Shown here piece after piece: positions 8,095-16,816 of a stretch of DNA of 64,000 nt. Location: contig NZ_WWCT01000016.1 of the NCBI RefSeq assembly GCF_009857605.1, positions 103,167-167,166 of the forward strand. The letters are read 5' to 3'. This stretch comes from Duganella levis (GTDB taxonomy: Bacteria > Pseudomonadota > Gammaproteobacteria > Burkholderiales > Burkholderiaceae_D). Below the pieces are notes generated by a model, which worked only from the letters and a program-made list of their open reading frames with translations, made no database searches and was not told the DNA's origin. Numbering within the stretch: the stretch's first letter is position 1; each line of letters starts with the position of its first letter. Position numbers and translations under genes: made by a program.

Positions 8095-10406
8095 GATGCC
8101 GCCGCTGCCGTCAACAATACCGGAATCGATTTGGACGTCGGCGTGCCCGCGCCATCGGCCACGCTGGCCAGCGGCACCAATGGATTGGTCTCCGGGTAGT
8201 AGGCGCCGATGCAGCCGCGCGGAATATCGTAGGCCACCAGCATGAAGCCGTCGGCGCGGCGCTCGATGCCGTCATCCCACACGCTCTGCACATCCACCCA
8301 GTCACCGGCCTTCATGCCCAGCATGTCGATGTCGGCCTGGTTGATGAAGATCACCCGGCGCATGCCGAACACGCCACGATAGCGGTCATCCAGTGCATAG
8401 ATGGTGGTGTTGTACTGGTCGTGCGAGCGGGTGGTCATCATCACCATCAGCTTTTCGCCGTGCTTGGCGCGGGCGCGGTGGATCGGTGTATCCAGTGCTA
8501 TCCCGTGCGGCACAAATTGCGCCTTGCCGCTGGTGGTGTGCCATTCGCGCTCTCGCGACGCCACCTTGAGGTGGAAACCACCCGGCTTGGCCACGCGCGC
8601 GTTGTAGTCGTAAAAATCATCGAACACTTTTTCGATGTCGTCGCGGATCAGCGCATAGTCGTCGCGGTAGGCCTTCCACTTCAGCTGATAGCGGTCGCCC
8701 AGCGTGGCTTCCGCCATGCGCGAGACGATGGCGATTTCCGACAGCAGCTCCGGCGACGCCGGCTTGTTCAGGCCAAACGAAATGTGCACCATGCTCATCG
8801 AGTCTTCCACCGTCACGCCTTGCGGCACGCCGTTCTGCGCATCGATCTCGGTGCGGCCCAGCGTCGGCAGGATCAGCGCCTTGCGGCCGTGGATCAGATG
8901 GCTGCGATTCAGCTTGGTGGCCACATGCACCGTCAACGCGCACGACTCCAGCGCCTTGAAGGTCAGCGGCGTGTCCGGCGTGGCCATGGCGAAGTTACCG
9001 CCCAGGCCCACGAACACCTTGACCTTCCCTTCCGCCATGGCGCCGATGGTGGCCACCACGTCCAGCCCATGGTGGCGCGGCGGCACGAAGTCGAACACGC
9101 GCTCCATGCGGTCGAGGAAGGCGGTGGTTGGCTGCTCCTCAATGCCGACGGTGCGGTCGCCCTGCACATTGGAGTGGCCGCGCACCGGGCACAGACCCGC
9201 ACCCTGGCGGCCGATATTGCCGCGCATGAGCATCAGGTTGGACAGCATCTGGATCGTCGCCACCGAATTTTTGTGCTGGGTCAGGCCCATGCCCCAGGTG
9301 GCGATCACGCGTTCGCCGCGCGCATAGATGTCCGCCAGCTGGTCGATCTGTTCGCGCGACACGCCGGATTCCGCCACCAGCAGCGGCCACTTTTCCGCGC
9401 GCAGGTCACGCGCAAATTCCTGGAAGCCGGTGGTGTGCTGGGTGATGAAATCCAGATCGATCAGGCGCTTCATGCCGATCAACACGGCACGGTCGTCCAG
9501 CTCCAGCAGGCGTTTGGCCAGGGCCTTGATCAGCGCCAGGTCGCCACTCAGCTTGGGTTGCACGAACAGGGAGCTGATTGGCGTGCTCGACATGGTCAGC
9601 ATCTCCAGCGGGTGCTGCGGGCTGGTAAACCGCTCCAGCCCGCGCTCGCGCAACGGGTTGATGGAGACGATGGTGGCGCCGCGCTTGGCGCATTCGCGCA
9701 ACTCGCCCAGCATGCGCGGGTGATTGGTGGCCGGGTTCTGGCCGAAGATCAGCAGCGTGTCCGCGTGTTCGAAATCATCCAGCGTCACCGTGCCCTTGCC
9801 GATACCGACGGTGCCCGGCAAGCCACGGCTGGTAGCCTCGTGACACATATTGGAGCAATCGGGGAAGTTGTTGGTGCCATAGGCGCGCACGAACAGCTGG
9901 TACAGGAAGGCCGCCTCGTTGCTGGCGCGGCCGGAGGTGTAGAACGCCGCCTGGTCAGGGACGTCCAGCATATTCAATTCATCGGCGATCAGGCGGAAGG
10001 CATCGTCCCATGCAACCGGCGCGTACTTGTCGCTGGCCGGATCGTAGACCATGGGATGCGTCAGGCGGCCATGCTGTTCCAGCTCGTAGTCCGATTGCTG
10101 CAGCAGTTCGGCGACCGTATGCGCGGCAAAGAAATCCGGCGTCACACGCTTGCTGGTGGATTCCGCCGCCACCGCCTTGACGCCGTTCTCGCAGAGTTCA
10201 AAGGTGGACGAGTGCTCACGGTCCGGCCATGCGCAGCCGGGGCAATCGAAACCATCCGGCTGGTTTTGCGCAAACAGCGACTTGTAATTGACGCCGCTCA
10301 CGCGCTCCTTGAACAGGTTAATCGCCACATACTTCAATGCGCCCCAGCCGGCGGCGGCGTGGTGGTAGGGTTGGATGTGTCCTGTTTTTTCTTTTTGGTC
10401 GGCCAT
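8091..10406 (-). CDS. FdhF/YdeP-family molybdopterin oxidoreductase
   Basis: The 771-residue protein matches the YdeP branch of the formate-dehydrogenase-like molybdopterin enzymes. It has an N-terminal Cys motif (DCPGCAWPD) and an ELCENG segment. The molybdopterin-binding body has GRASNEAAFLYQLF, the DCSNMCHEATSRG stretch, QNPATNHPRM and ATWGMGLTQH. The C-terminal dinucleotide-binding domain includes TTRSHDQYNTT. E. coli YdeP is linked to acid resistance, but its reaction is unclear. There is no Tat or Sec signal, so it is probably cytoplasmic. The start at 10406 has AGGAG 8 bp upstream, 12 bp after the GGDEF-EAL gene, placing it inside that operon. Substrate not determinable here. Confidence 0.87.
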   Translation of the reverse strand: MADQKEKTGHIQPYHHAAAGWGALKYVAINLFKERVSGVNYKSLFAQNQPDGFDCPGCAWPDREHSSTFELCENGVKAVAAESTSKRVTPDFFAAHTVAELLQQSDYELEQHGRLTHPMVYDPASDKYAPVAWDDAFRLIADELNMLDVPDQAAFYTSGRASNEAAFLYQLFVRAYGTNNFPDCSNMCHEATSRGLPGTVGIGKGTVTLDDFEHADTLLIFGQNPATNHPRMLGELRECAKRGATIVSINPLRERGLERFTSPQHPLEMLTMSSTPISSLFVQPKLSGDLALIKALAKRLLELDDRAVLIGMKRLIDLDFITQHTTGFQEFARDLRAEKWPLLVAESGVSREQIDQLADIYARGERVIATWGMGLTQHKNSVATIQMLSNLMLMRGNIGRQGAGLCPVRGHSNVQGDRTVGIEEQPTTAFLDRMERVFDFVPPRHHGLDVVATIGAMAEGKVKVFVGLGGNFAMATPDTPLTFKALESCALTVHVATKLNRSHLIHGRKALILPTLGRTEIDAQNGVPQGVTVEDSMSMVHISFGLNKPASPELLSEIAIVSRMAEATLGDRYQLKWKAYRDDYALIRDDIEKVFDDFYDYNARVAKPGGFHLKVASREREWHTTSGKAQFVPHGIALDTPIHRARAKHGEKLMVMMTTRSHDQYNTTIYALDDRYRGVFGMRRVIFINQADIDMLGMKAGDWVDVQSVWDDGIERRADGFMLVAYDIPRGCIGAYYPETNPLVPLASVADGAGTPTSKSIPVLLTAAAAS

Positions 10407-10418
10407 GATGAATGCTCC

Positions 10419-13169
10419 TTAGATTGACGTGTCCAGCATAGCGTCAGCCAGCTGCATGGGAGGAGCACAGAACGCGCCCACCTCGGGGAGTACAGCCAGT
10501 TCGCCCAGCGGCACAGCGCGGCCGAACAGATAGCCCTGGAAGGCGTTGCAGCCAAAGGCTTCCAGCGCCGACCACTGCTCGCGCGTCTCCACGCCTTCCG
10601 CCACCACCGCCAGGTCCATGCTGTACGCCAGCGTGATGATGGCGCGCACAATGCTGGAGGCGTGGCGGGTGTGCAGCATGTCGTGCACGAACGAGCGGTC
10701 GATTTTCAGTTGATCTATCGGCAGCAGCTTCAGATAGCTCAGCGACGAATAGCCGGTGCCGAAATCGTCCAGCGCAAAGCCGACGCCGTGGGCTTTCAAG
10801 GTTGTCATCTTTGCGATAACGTCATCCATGTCGGTCAGCAGCATGCTCTCGGTCAGCTCCAGCTTGAGCAGGCGCGGATCGGCGCCGGTGCGTTCCAGCA
10901 CCGCCAGCACCTGGTCGACAAACGCCGGCTGGCGGAACTGGCGCGCGCTGACATTGACCGCCATGGTCAGATGCGCGCTGTCGGCCGCCGTCGCCCAGCA
11001 CACCAGCTGGCGGCAGGCCGCTTCCAGCACCCAGTCGCCCAGTTCGACGATCAGGCCGGACTTCTCGGCTTGCGGAATGAATTCGCCGGGACCGATCAGG
11101 CCACGCTGCGGATGCTGCCAGCGCAGCAGCGCTTCCACGCCGGTGACGCGGCCGCCGTTGTCCACCACCGGCTGGTAATACAGCCGCAGCTCATCGCGCT
11201 GCAAGGCGAAACGCAGGTCCGCTTCCAGCGTGGCGGAAGCATCCAGCGCCACCTGCATATGCGGATCGAAGAAGCGGAAGGTGGCGCGGCCGGCCGCCTT
11301 GGCCTCATACATCGCCATATCGGCCTGGCGCAGCAAGTCGTTGATGGTGTGATGCTCGGCGCCGAACAGCACCACGCCGATACTTGGCGTGCTGCGCACC
11401 TCGTGGCCTTCCAGCAGATAGCAGCGGCTCAGCGAATCCAGCACCTTGCCGGCGACAGCGGCGGCATTGCCCATGGCCTGCTGCTGCTCGTGGCCCAGGT
11501 CTTCCAGCAGGATGACGAATTCGTCGCCGCCCAGCCGCGCCACGGTGTCGGTTTCACGCGTGACTTCACCCAGGCGGAACGCCACCATCTCCAGCAGGCG
11601 GTCGCCCATGTCATGGCCCATGGTGTCGTTCAGGGACTTGAAGTTATCCAGGTCGACAAACAGCACCGCGCCGTACAAGCTGCTGCGCGTGGCCTTGGCG
11701 ATGGCGTGATGCAGGCGATCCAGCAGCAAGCGGCGGTTGGGCAGGTTGGTCAGGCCGTCGTAGAAAGCCAGGTGGGCGATTTCAGCCTCCGCCAGTTTGC
11801 GCGCGCTGATGTCCATGCGTGTGCCGAGCATGCGCAGCGGCTTGCCGTCGGCGGTGCGCTCCACCACCCTGCCCCGGCTCTGCACCCAGATCCACTGGCC
11901 GGCGCGATGGCGCATGCGGTATTCGGCCTCGAACGAACGCGAGCCGTCGGCCAGGTGCGCGGCCAGCGCCGCGTCGATGCCGGGAATGTCATCGCTCTTG
12001 ACCATGCCGCGCCAATCGACGGCGCTCAGGTTCAATTCGTCCTCGGTATAGCCCAGCATGGCGGCGGCGCGGCCGTCCACGGTGCGGCGGTCGTTCACCA
12101 TATGCCATTCCCACAGGCCCAGATTGGCGCCGTTGAGCGCCAGTTCGATCTTCTCTGCCGCTGCGGCCTGCTCTTCCTCACGCGCTGCGGCCACGTCTTC
12201 CAGCACCTGCCGGCGGCGCTGCACCAGGATCAGGCCACCGCTGGCGGTCAGGCCGAATACCAGCCACGCCACGCCGCAGGTCCAGGCCATGCTATGCCAG
12301 CCGGCGGCCACCAGGGCCTGGTTGCGGCCCAGGCTCACCACCAGCGTCTTGTCCAGCCCAAGGCCGCGCAGCAGCATGGTGCGCTGGACCACCAGCCGCT
12401 GTTCGCCGCTGGCGGCCACGCCATCGAACACGGTTTCGGAGCGATGGCTGTTCTGGTGACGCACAAAGAATGGATCGGGCGCCGCGCTGGTATTGCGCAT
12501 GGCGGCGGGATCGGCCGGCACGAACAGGATACGGCGGCCGCTGTCCTCGGTGATGGCGCTGTTCATGTCCGGCGCATACAGGGCCGAGCGCATCACGGCG
12601 TCAAAGTATTCGGGATTGAGGATGGCGCTGACGGCGCCGTTGTTCTTGCCGTCCGGCCCAATCAGCGCCATCGACAGCTTGATGTTGAAGACGCCGGGGG
12701 TATTTTCGTAAGGCTGCGACAGGTACAGCGTGTCCGGATCGCGCATGTGCTCAACGCGGCTGGTGTAGTTCTGGTCATCCAGGCGGCGGTCGCGCAGGTC
12801 GTCGTCGGACATCACGATCTCGCCTTTGCGGTCCAGCACCAGCAGCGCGCGCACGCCGGGCATGGCGCGTTTCAGCGATTGCAGCAGCGTGCGGCGGCAA
12901 TCGGCGGTGCAGTTGCCGCCACCGCGCAGCGCATCGCGTACACTATCCAGCGCACTGCGCACGCCTTCCAGCTGGTGGCTCAGGTTTTCGTCGATGATCA
13001 GCGTCTGCAGGCGCATACGCTCGATATTGGAGGTCAGCAGCAGGCCGCGCTCATTCCAGACGAAATAGGCAATCAACAAGCCGCTGAGCACCAGCACGAA
13101 GGCCAGCATCAGCCATTCCACGGCGACCGTGCGAAAACCGGACAGCTTCCTGTAACGTTGGACGAACAT
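10419..13169 (-). CDS. membrane PAS-GGDEF-EAL c-di-GMP turnover protein
   Basis: The 916-residue protein has two membrane helices bracketing a periplasmic sensor (~residues 12-290; Cache/CHASE-like), a coiled linker, a PAS domain (~340-460), a GGDEF domain with intact GGDEF at 547-551 and an EAL domain with Glu679 in the EAL motif, plus ESMLL, DDFGTGYSSL and AEGVET. Both catalytic motifs are intact, so cyclase or phosphodiesterase activity is possible. The ATG at 13169 is favoured over one seven codons upstream because GGGAGGAA precedes it at ideal spacing. It leads the operon with ydeP-like, bestrophin and moaB genes (12 bp gap to the next gene). Confidence 0.92.
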   Translation of the reverse strand: MFVQRYRKLSGFRTVAVEWLMLAFVLVLSGLLIAYFVWNERGLLLTSNIERMRLQTLIIDENLSHQLEGVRSALDSVRDALRGGGNCTADCRRTLLQSLKRAMPGVRALLVLDRKGEIVMSDDDLRDRRLDDQNYTSRVEHMRDPDTLYLSQPYENTPGVFNIKLSMALIGPDGKNNGAVSAILNPEYFDAVMRSALYAPDMNSAITEDSGRRILFVPADPAAMRNTSAAPDPFFVRHQNSHRSETVFDGVAASGEQRLVVQRTMLLRGLGLDKTLVVSLGRNQALVAAGWHSMAWTCGVAWLVFGLTASGGLILVQRRRQVLEDVAAAREEEQAAAAEKIELALNGANLGLWEWHMVNDRRTVDGRAAAMLGYTEDELNLSAVDWRGMVKSDDIPGIDAALAAHLADGSRSFEAEYRMRHRAGQWIWVQSRGRVVERTADGKPLRMLGTRMDISARKLAEAEIAHLAFYDGLTNLPNRRLLLDRLHHAIAKATRSSLYGAVLFVDLDNFKSLNDTMGHDMGDRLLEMVAFRLGEVTRETDTVARLGGDEFVILLEDLGHEQQQAMGNAAAVAGKVLDSLSRCYLLEGHEVRSTPSIGVVLFGAEHHTINDLLRQADMAMYEAKAAGRATFRFFDPHMQVALDASATLEADLRFALQRDELRLYYQPVVDNGGRVTGVEALLRWQHPQRGLIGPGEFIPQAEKSGLIVELGDWVLEAACRQLVCWATAADSAHLTMAVNVSARQFRQPAFVDQVLAVLERTGADPRLLKLELTESMLLTDMDDVIAKMTTLKAHGVGFALDDFGTGYSSLSYLKLLPIDQLKIDRSFVHDMLHTRHASSIVRAIITLAYSMDLAVVAEGVETREQWSALEAFGCNAFQGYLFGRAVPLGELAVLPEVGAFCAPPMQLADAMLDTSI

Positions 13170-13319
13170 ACTTCCTCCCTGATTGAGCATGGACTCAATA
13201 TAAAATCCGGGAAGATTTATGGAAATTGCACCTTCGTATGCAAACTCATACCAAGGTTTAGGTTGCTTTTCGCAAGTGCTTCAGCACCGCGGGCGCGCGA
13301 CCGGCAACCGATCTCGCGC

Positions 13320-14912
13320 TCAGCTCAGCGCCAACAGCGGCCGGCGCAACTCCGCGCCGCCTTGCGCCAGGCGGAATACGCCAACGCAGCCGGTCAGATA
13401 GCTGGCCTGCTCCTGCATGCTGCCCGCCGCCGCTGCGGCCTGCTCCACCAGTGCCGCATTCTGCTGCGTCACCGCGTCCATTTCCGTAATCGCCTGATTG
13501 ACATGACCGATGCCGGTGCTCTGTTCGCGCGATGCATCGCTGATGGCCGCCATGATCTGCGTCACCCGCGACACGCTGCTCACCACCTGCGCCATGGTGC
13601 TGCCGGCTTGTTCCACCAGGCTCTGGCCGGCGGCGATGCTGGCCACCGAGTTATCAATCAGCTGCTTCACCTCGCGCGCCGCCGCCGCACTGCGTTGCGC
13701 CAGGTTGCGCACTTCGGTCGCCACCACCGCAAAGCCGCGTCCCTGATCGCCGGCGCGCGCCGCCTCCACTGCGGCATTCAGCGCCAGGATATTGGTCTGG
13801 AAGGCGATACCGTCGATCACGCCGATGATATCGACCACGCGGCTAGAGGCGTTGTTGATGTCGCCCATGGTCTGGATCACGCGGTCGATCACCTGCCCGC
13901 CCTGCTGCGCCACCTGCGCCGTGGTCTGCACCAGCTCATTGGCCTGGTGCGCATTCTCCGCATTCTGCCGCACTGCGGCGGTCAACTGCTCCATCGACGC
14001 CGCCGTCTCCTCCAGCGAACTGGCCTGGGTCTCGGTGCGCGTCGACAAATCCAGGTTGCCGACCGCGATCTGGCTGGACGCCGTGGCGATGGTCTCGGCG
14101 CTGCCGCGTATTTCGCCGATGGTGCCGACCAGGTTGTGCTGCATGGTGTGCATCGCATGCAGCAGGCTGCTGTCGTCGCCCACGCTCAGCACCACCGGCT
14201 TGCTCAGGTCATTGGTGGCGATGCGGTTGGCCACTGCCACCGCATACTCCGGCGCGCCGCCCAGCGCCCGGCTCAAGCTGCGGTTGACCGCACCGGACAC
14301 CAACAGCAGTAAGGTACCCGCAGCCACCAGGCCAAGCGCCGAAATCATCAGAGAGCGATGGAAGTCCGCTTCGATATCGTCGGTATAGACGCCGGTCAGG
14401 AATACCCAGCCCCACGGCTTGTAGCTGCTGACGCGCGCCAGCTTGGGCGTGGCTTCCTGCTTGCCGGGACGCTGCCACAGGAAATGCACAAAGCCGCTGC
14501 CCTCCGCCGTGGCGGCGATGCGCGCGAACTCGCGGAAGATATAAATGCCATCGGCGTCGCGGAAGTCCAGCATATTCTTGCCGTTGGAGGCGGGATTACC
14601 GGGATTCTGCAAAATCGTACCGTCCGCGCTGATCAACGACACATAGCTATCGCCGGCGTAACGGATGCTGTCCAGCGTTGTCATGGCGCGCCGCTGGGCG
14701 CCGGCCAGGTCGGTCTTGCCGCTACTGGCTTCCGCCGCATAGCGCCGCACGATATTCAGCGCGGCGTCATTCATATCCGTCAGCGCCTGCCGGCGTTCCT
14801 CGAAGCGCGTGGTGCGCAATTGCAGCGCATCGATTACCGCCACGGCGGTCAGGCAAAACATGGCACAAATCACTGGCAGCCACAGTTTCTGTTTAAAGGT
14901 CAGCGTAGGCAT
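13320..14912 (-). CDS. methyl-accepting chemotaxis protein with single Cache sensor
   Basis: The 530-residue receptor has an N-terminal membrane helix (~9-28), a periplasmic sCache-type domain (~35-185; motifs GDSYVSLISADGTIL and WGWVFLTGVYTDD), a second membrane helix (~188-210), an LGGAPEYAVAVANRIAT HAMP-like linker and a typical signalling hairpin (IDGIAFQTNILALNAAVEAA, RGFAVVATEVRNLA). Family members with this sensor often bind small carboxylates, but no ligand can be deduced. It has no CheR-tethering C-terminal pentapeptide. It is divergent from the molybdenum dehydrogenase operon starting at 15078 and is followed on the same strand, after 150 bp, by the GGDEF-EAL gene. Confidence 0.92.
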   Translation of the reverse strand: MPTLTFKQKLWLPVICAMFCLTAVAVIDALQLRTTRFEERRQALTDMNDAALNIVRRYAAEASSGKTDLAGAQRRAMTTLDSIRYAGDSYVSLISADGTILQNPGNPASNGKNMLDFRDADGIYIFREFARIAATAEGSGFVHFLWQRPGKQEATPKLARVSSYKPWGWVFLTGVYTDDIEADFHRSLMISALGLVAAGTLLLLVSGAVNRSLSRALGGAPEYAVAVANRIATNDLSKPVVLSVGDDSSLLHAMHTMQHNLVGTIGEIRGSAETIATASSQIAVGNLDLSTRTETQASSLEETAASMEQLTAAVRQNAENAHQANELVQTTAQVAQQGGQVIDRVIQTMGDINNASSRVVDIIGVIDGIAFQTNILALNAAVEAARAGDQGRGFAVVATEVRNLAQRSAAAAREVKQLIDNSVASIAAGQSLVEQAGSTMAQVVSSVSRVTQIMAAISDASREQSTGIGHVNQAITEMDAVTQQNAALVEQAAAAAGSMQEQASYLTGCVGVFRLAQGGAELRRPLLALS

Positions 14913-14947
14913 GGCGTTCTCCGTCGGGATAGTCAGACATCCGACTA

Positions 14948-14969
14948 TAATTGATCAATCGATTAATTA
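14948..14969. promoter_or_regulatory. AT-rich imperfect palindrome between chemoreceptor and Mo-dehydrogenase operon
   Basis: A 22-bp element reads the same on both strands at 18 of 22 positions and contains the perfect 10-bp palindrome ATTGATCAAT. It sits 36 bp upstream of the chemoreceptor start and about 110 bp upstream of the cytochrome gene, in an unusually AT-rich patch. It is a plausible shared operator or promoter element. The cognate regulator is unknown. Confidence 0.4.
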
Positions 14970-15000
14970 CAATCCGTCCAGCCATGCAGTTTCGGAATAG

Positions 15001-15019
15001 TCACCATGCCATATGGTGA
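15001..15019. promoter_or_regulatory. inverted repeat upstream of the Mo-dehydrogenase operon
   Basis: Perfect 7-bp arms TCACCAT and ATGGTGA are separated by GCCAT. The element lies 58 bp before the cytochrome c start at 15078, in a position suited to an operator or a leader hairpin. Confidence 0.4.
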
Positions 15020-15077
15020 GTTACCAAGCCGCGCCGCCGATGGCAAAGTAGCACCATGGACCAAAAAGGGAACTCCA

Positions 15078-16343
15078 ATGAAAACAAAAACCTGGATCTG
15101 GATCGCCGGCGTGCTGGTCGCCGGCGGCGTAGCGGCGGCGGCATGGATGATCCAGCCGGCCATCGCGCCCATCCAGCCACCATCACCGAATGATTTCAGC
15201 AGTGACAGCATCGCACGCGGCGCCCGTGTCGTCGCCCAGGGCGATTGCATGGTCTGCCACACCTCAGCCGGCGGCGCGCCTTACGCCGGCAGCCTGCCTT
15301 TGCGCACGCCGTTCGGCACCATCTATACCACCAACATCACGCCCGACGCGGCGACCGGCATCGGCAACTGGTCGCTGGCCGCGTTCACGCGCGCGCTGCG
15401 GCATGGCGTGGCGCGTGACGGCCACCTGCTCTACCCTGCATTCCCCTACATTCACTACACGCGCATGTCCAGCGCCGACATCAGCGACGCCTACGCCTAC
15501 CTGATGACGCGCACGCCGGTGGTGTCCCGCGCGCCGGACAACGACCTGCTGCTGCCATTGCGCTTCCGCCCGATGCTGGCCGGCTGGAACCTGTTGTATC
15601 TGCGTCCTGGTGCTGAGGCGGACAATCCGGCGCAAAGCGTTGAATGGAACCGTGGCCGCTACCTGGTGGACGGCGCCGGCCATTGCGCCTCGTGCCATAG
15701 CACGCTGGACCCGATCGGCGGCGAACGCAGCCCCGCCTTCAGCGGCGGCAATATCGACGGCTGGGATGCACCGGCGCTGACCGCGCTGCTGCAAACGCCC
15801 AAGCCATGGAATCGTGAACAGCTGGCACACTATCTGCGCCATGGCTGGTCGCCGGAACATGGCGCCGCCGCCGGCCCGATGGGCCCAGTGGCACACAGCC
15901 TGTCGCAGGTGCCGGAGGCGGATACCAACGCCATCGCCACCTACATCATGTCGCTGCAAAGTTTGGCCACCAAAGCTGCACCAGCCGCCGCCAGCACCAG
16001 CACCGACGTCGCCCGCGTCCAGCAAGGCGCCATCCTGTTTGCCGGCGCCTGCGCCAGCTGTCATGGCACGGCCGCGCCGATGATGGCGGCCGGCGGCCGT
16101 CCATCGCTGGCCCTGAGCAGCGCCGTCACCGGCGACAAGCCGGACAACCTGATACAGATCGTGCTGAATGGCGTGCCATGGGTCCATCCGGAACCAAGCA
16201 CCTTCATGCCGCCGTTTGCCGCCGTGCTGACCGACACGCAGATCGCCAGCATCGCCGCCTACGTCCGCGCCGACATCGGCAAGCGTCCCGCATGGTCCGA
16301 CGTTGAGCAGCGCACCACCAAGATCCGCAAGGAGAACCAATAA
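15078..16343 (+). CDS. membrane-anchored triheme cytochrome c subunit of a molybdenum dehydrogenase
   Basis: The 421-residue protein has an N-terminal signal anchor (~residues 5-28) and three CxxCH heme sites, at Cys57 (CMVCH), Cys203 (CASCH) and Cys325 (CASCH). This resembles the cytochrome subunits of alcohol, aldehyde and isoquinoline-type dehydrogenases, which pass electrons from the periplasmic enzyme to the respiratory chain. The ATG at 15078 opens the signal peptide. An in-frame extension to 15006 adds no recognisable sequence. Its stop overlaps the next start (TAATG), so the three genes at 15078-19041 are one translationally coupled operon. Confidence 0.9.
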   Translation: MKTKTWIWIAGVLVAGGVAAAAWMIQPAIAPIQPPSPNDFSSDSIARGARVVAQGDCMVCHTSAGGAPYAGSLPLRTPFGTIYTTNITPDAATGIGNWSLAAFTRALRHGVARDGHLLYPAFPYIHYTRMSSADISDAYAYLMTRTPVVSRAPDNDLLLPLRFRPMLAGWNLLYLRPGAEADNPAQSVEWNRGRYLVDGAGHCASCHSTLDPIGGERSPAFSGGNIDGWDAPALTALLQTPKPWNREQLAHYLRHGWSPEHGAAAGPMGPVAHSLSQVPEADTNAIATYIMSLQSLATKAAPAAASTSTDVARVQQGAILFAGACASCHGTAAPMMAAGGRPSLALSSAVTGDKPDNLIQIVLNGVPWVHPEPSTFMPPFAAVLTDTQIASIAAYVRADIGKRPAWSDVEQRTTKIRKENQ

Positions 16344-16816
16344 TGAGCACCCTGATTGTGAATGGCGTCCGCCATACGCTGGACATCGATCCCTCGACGC
16401 CGCTGCTGTACGCGCTGCGCAACCAGCTGGAACTGAACGGCGCCAAATTCGGCTGCGGCATGGGACAATGCGGCGCCTGCACCGTCATGCTGGATGGCCA
16501 GCCGGTATTCAGCTGCCTGACGCCGGTGACCGCGTGCGAAGGCCGCCAGGTGCGCACCATCGAAGGCCTGGGCACTGCCGAAAAGCCGGGCAAGCTGCAA
16601 GCGTCGTTCATCAAGCACCAGGCGGCGCAGTGCGGCTATTGCATCGCCGGCATGGTGATGCGCGCGCAAGCGCTGCTGGAACAGAATCCGCATCCGACCG
16701 AAACGCAGATCCGCACCCACATGGAGCCTAATCTTTGCCGCTGCGGCACCCATATGCGCATCATCGCCGCCATCAAGGAAGTGACACAGGATCAAGGACG
16801 GGGAGCGAAATCATGA
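16343..16816 (+). CDS. 2Fe-2S subunit of isoquinoline 1-oxidoreductase-type molybdenum hydroxylase (IorA-like)
   Basis: The 157-residue protein has both [2Fe-2S] modules of the xanthine oxidase family small subunit. The plant-ferredoxin-type cluster is in KFGCGMGQCGACTV followed by FSCL. The all-helical cluster is in QCGYCIAGMVM and NLCRCGTHMRI. It should relay electrons from the molybdopterin subunit to the cytochrome. It shares 1 bp with the cytochrome stop and overlaps the next gene as ATGA. Substrate specificity (isoquinoline, nicotinate or aldehyde) cannot be decided from this subunit. Confidence 0.92.
   Translation: MSTLIVNGVRHTLDIDPSTPLLYALRNQLELNGAKFGCGMGQCGACTVMLDGQPVFSCLTPVTACEGRQVRTIEGLGTAEKPGKLQASFIKHQAAQCGYCIAGMVMRAQALLEQNPHPTETQIRTHMEPNLCRCGTHMRIIAAIKEVTQDQGRGAKS

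Noticed and set aside
8421..10427. Long plus-strand frame opposite the molybdopterin oxidoreductase
   Set aside because: Antisense shadow. The real protein on the minus strand has continuous family motifs over the same span.
10662..14312. Very long open frame (about 1216 codons) on the plus strand
   Set aside because: It runs antisense through both the GGDEF-EAL and chemoreceptor genes, is rich in His, Gln, Arg and Ala, has no domain, and is the expected shadow of high-GC coding sequence.
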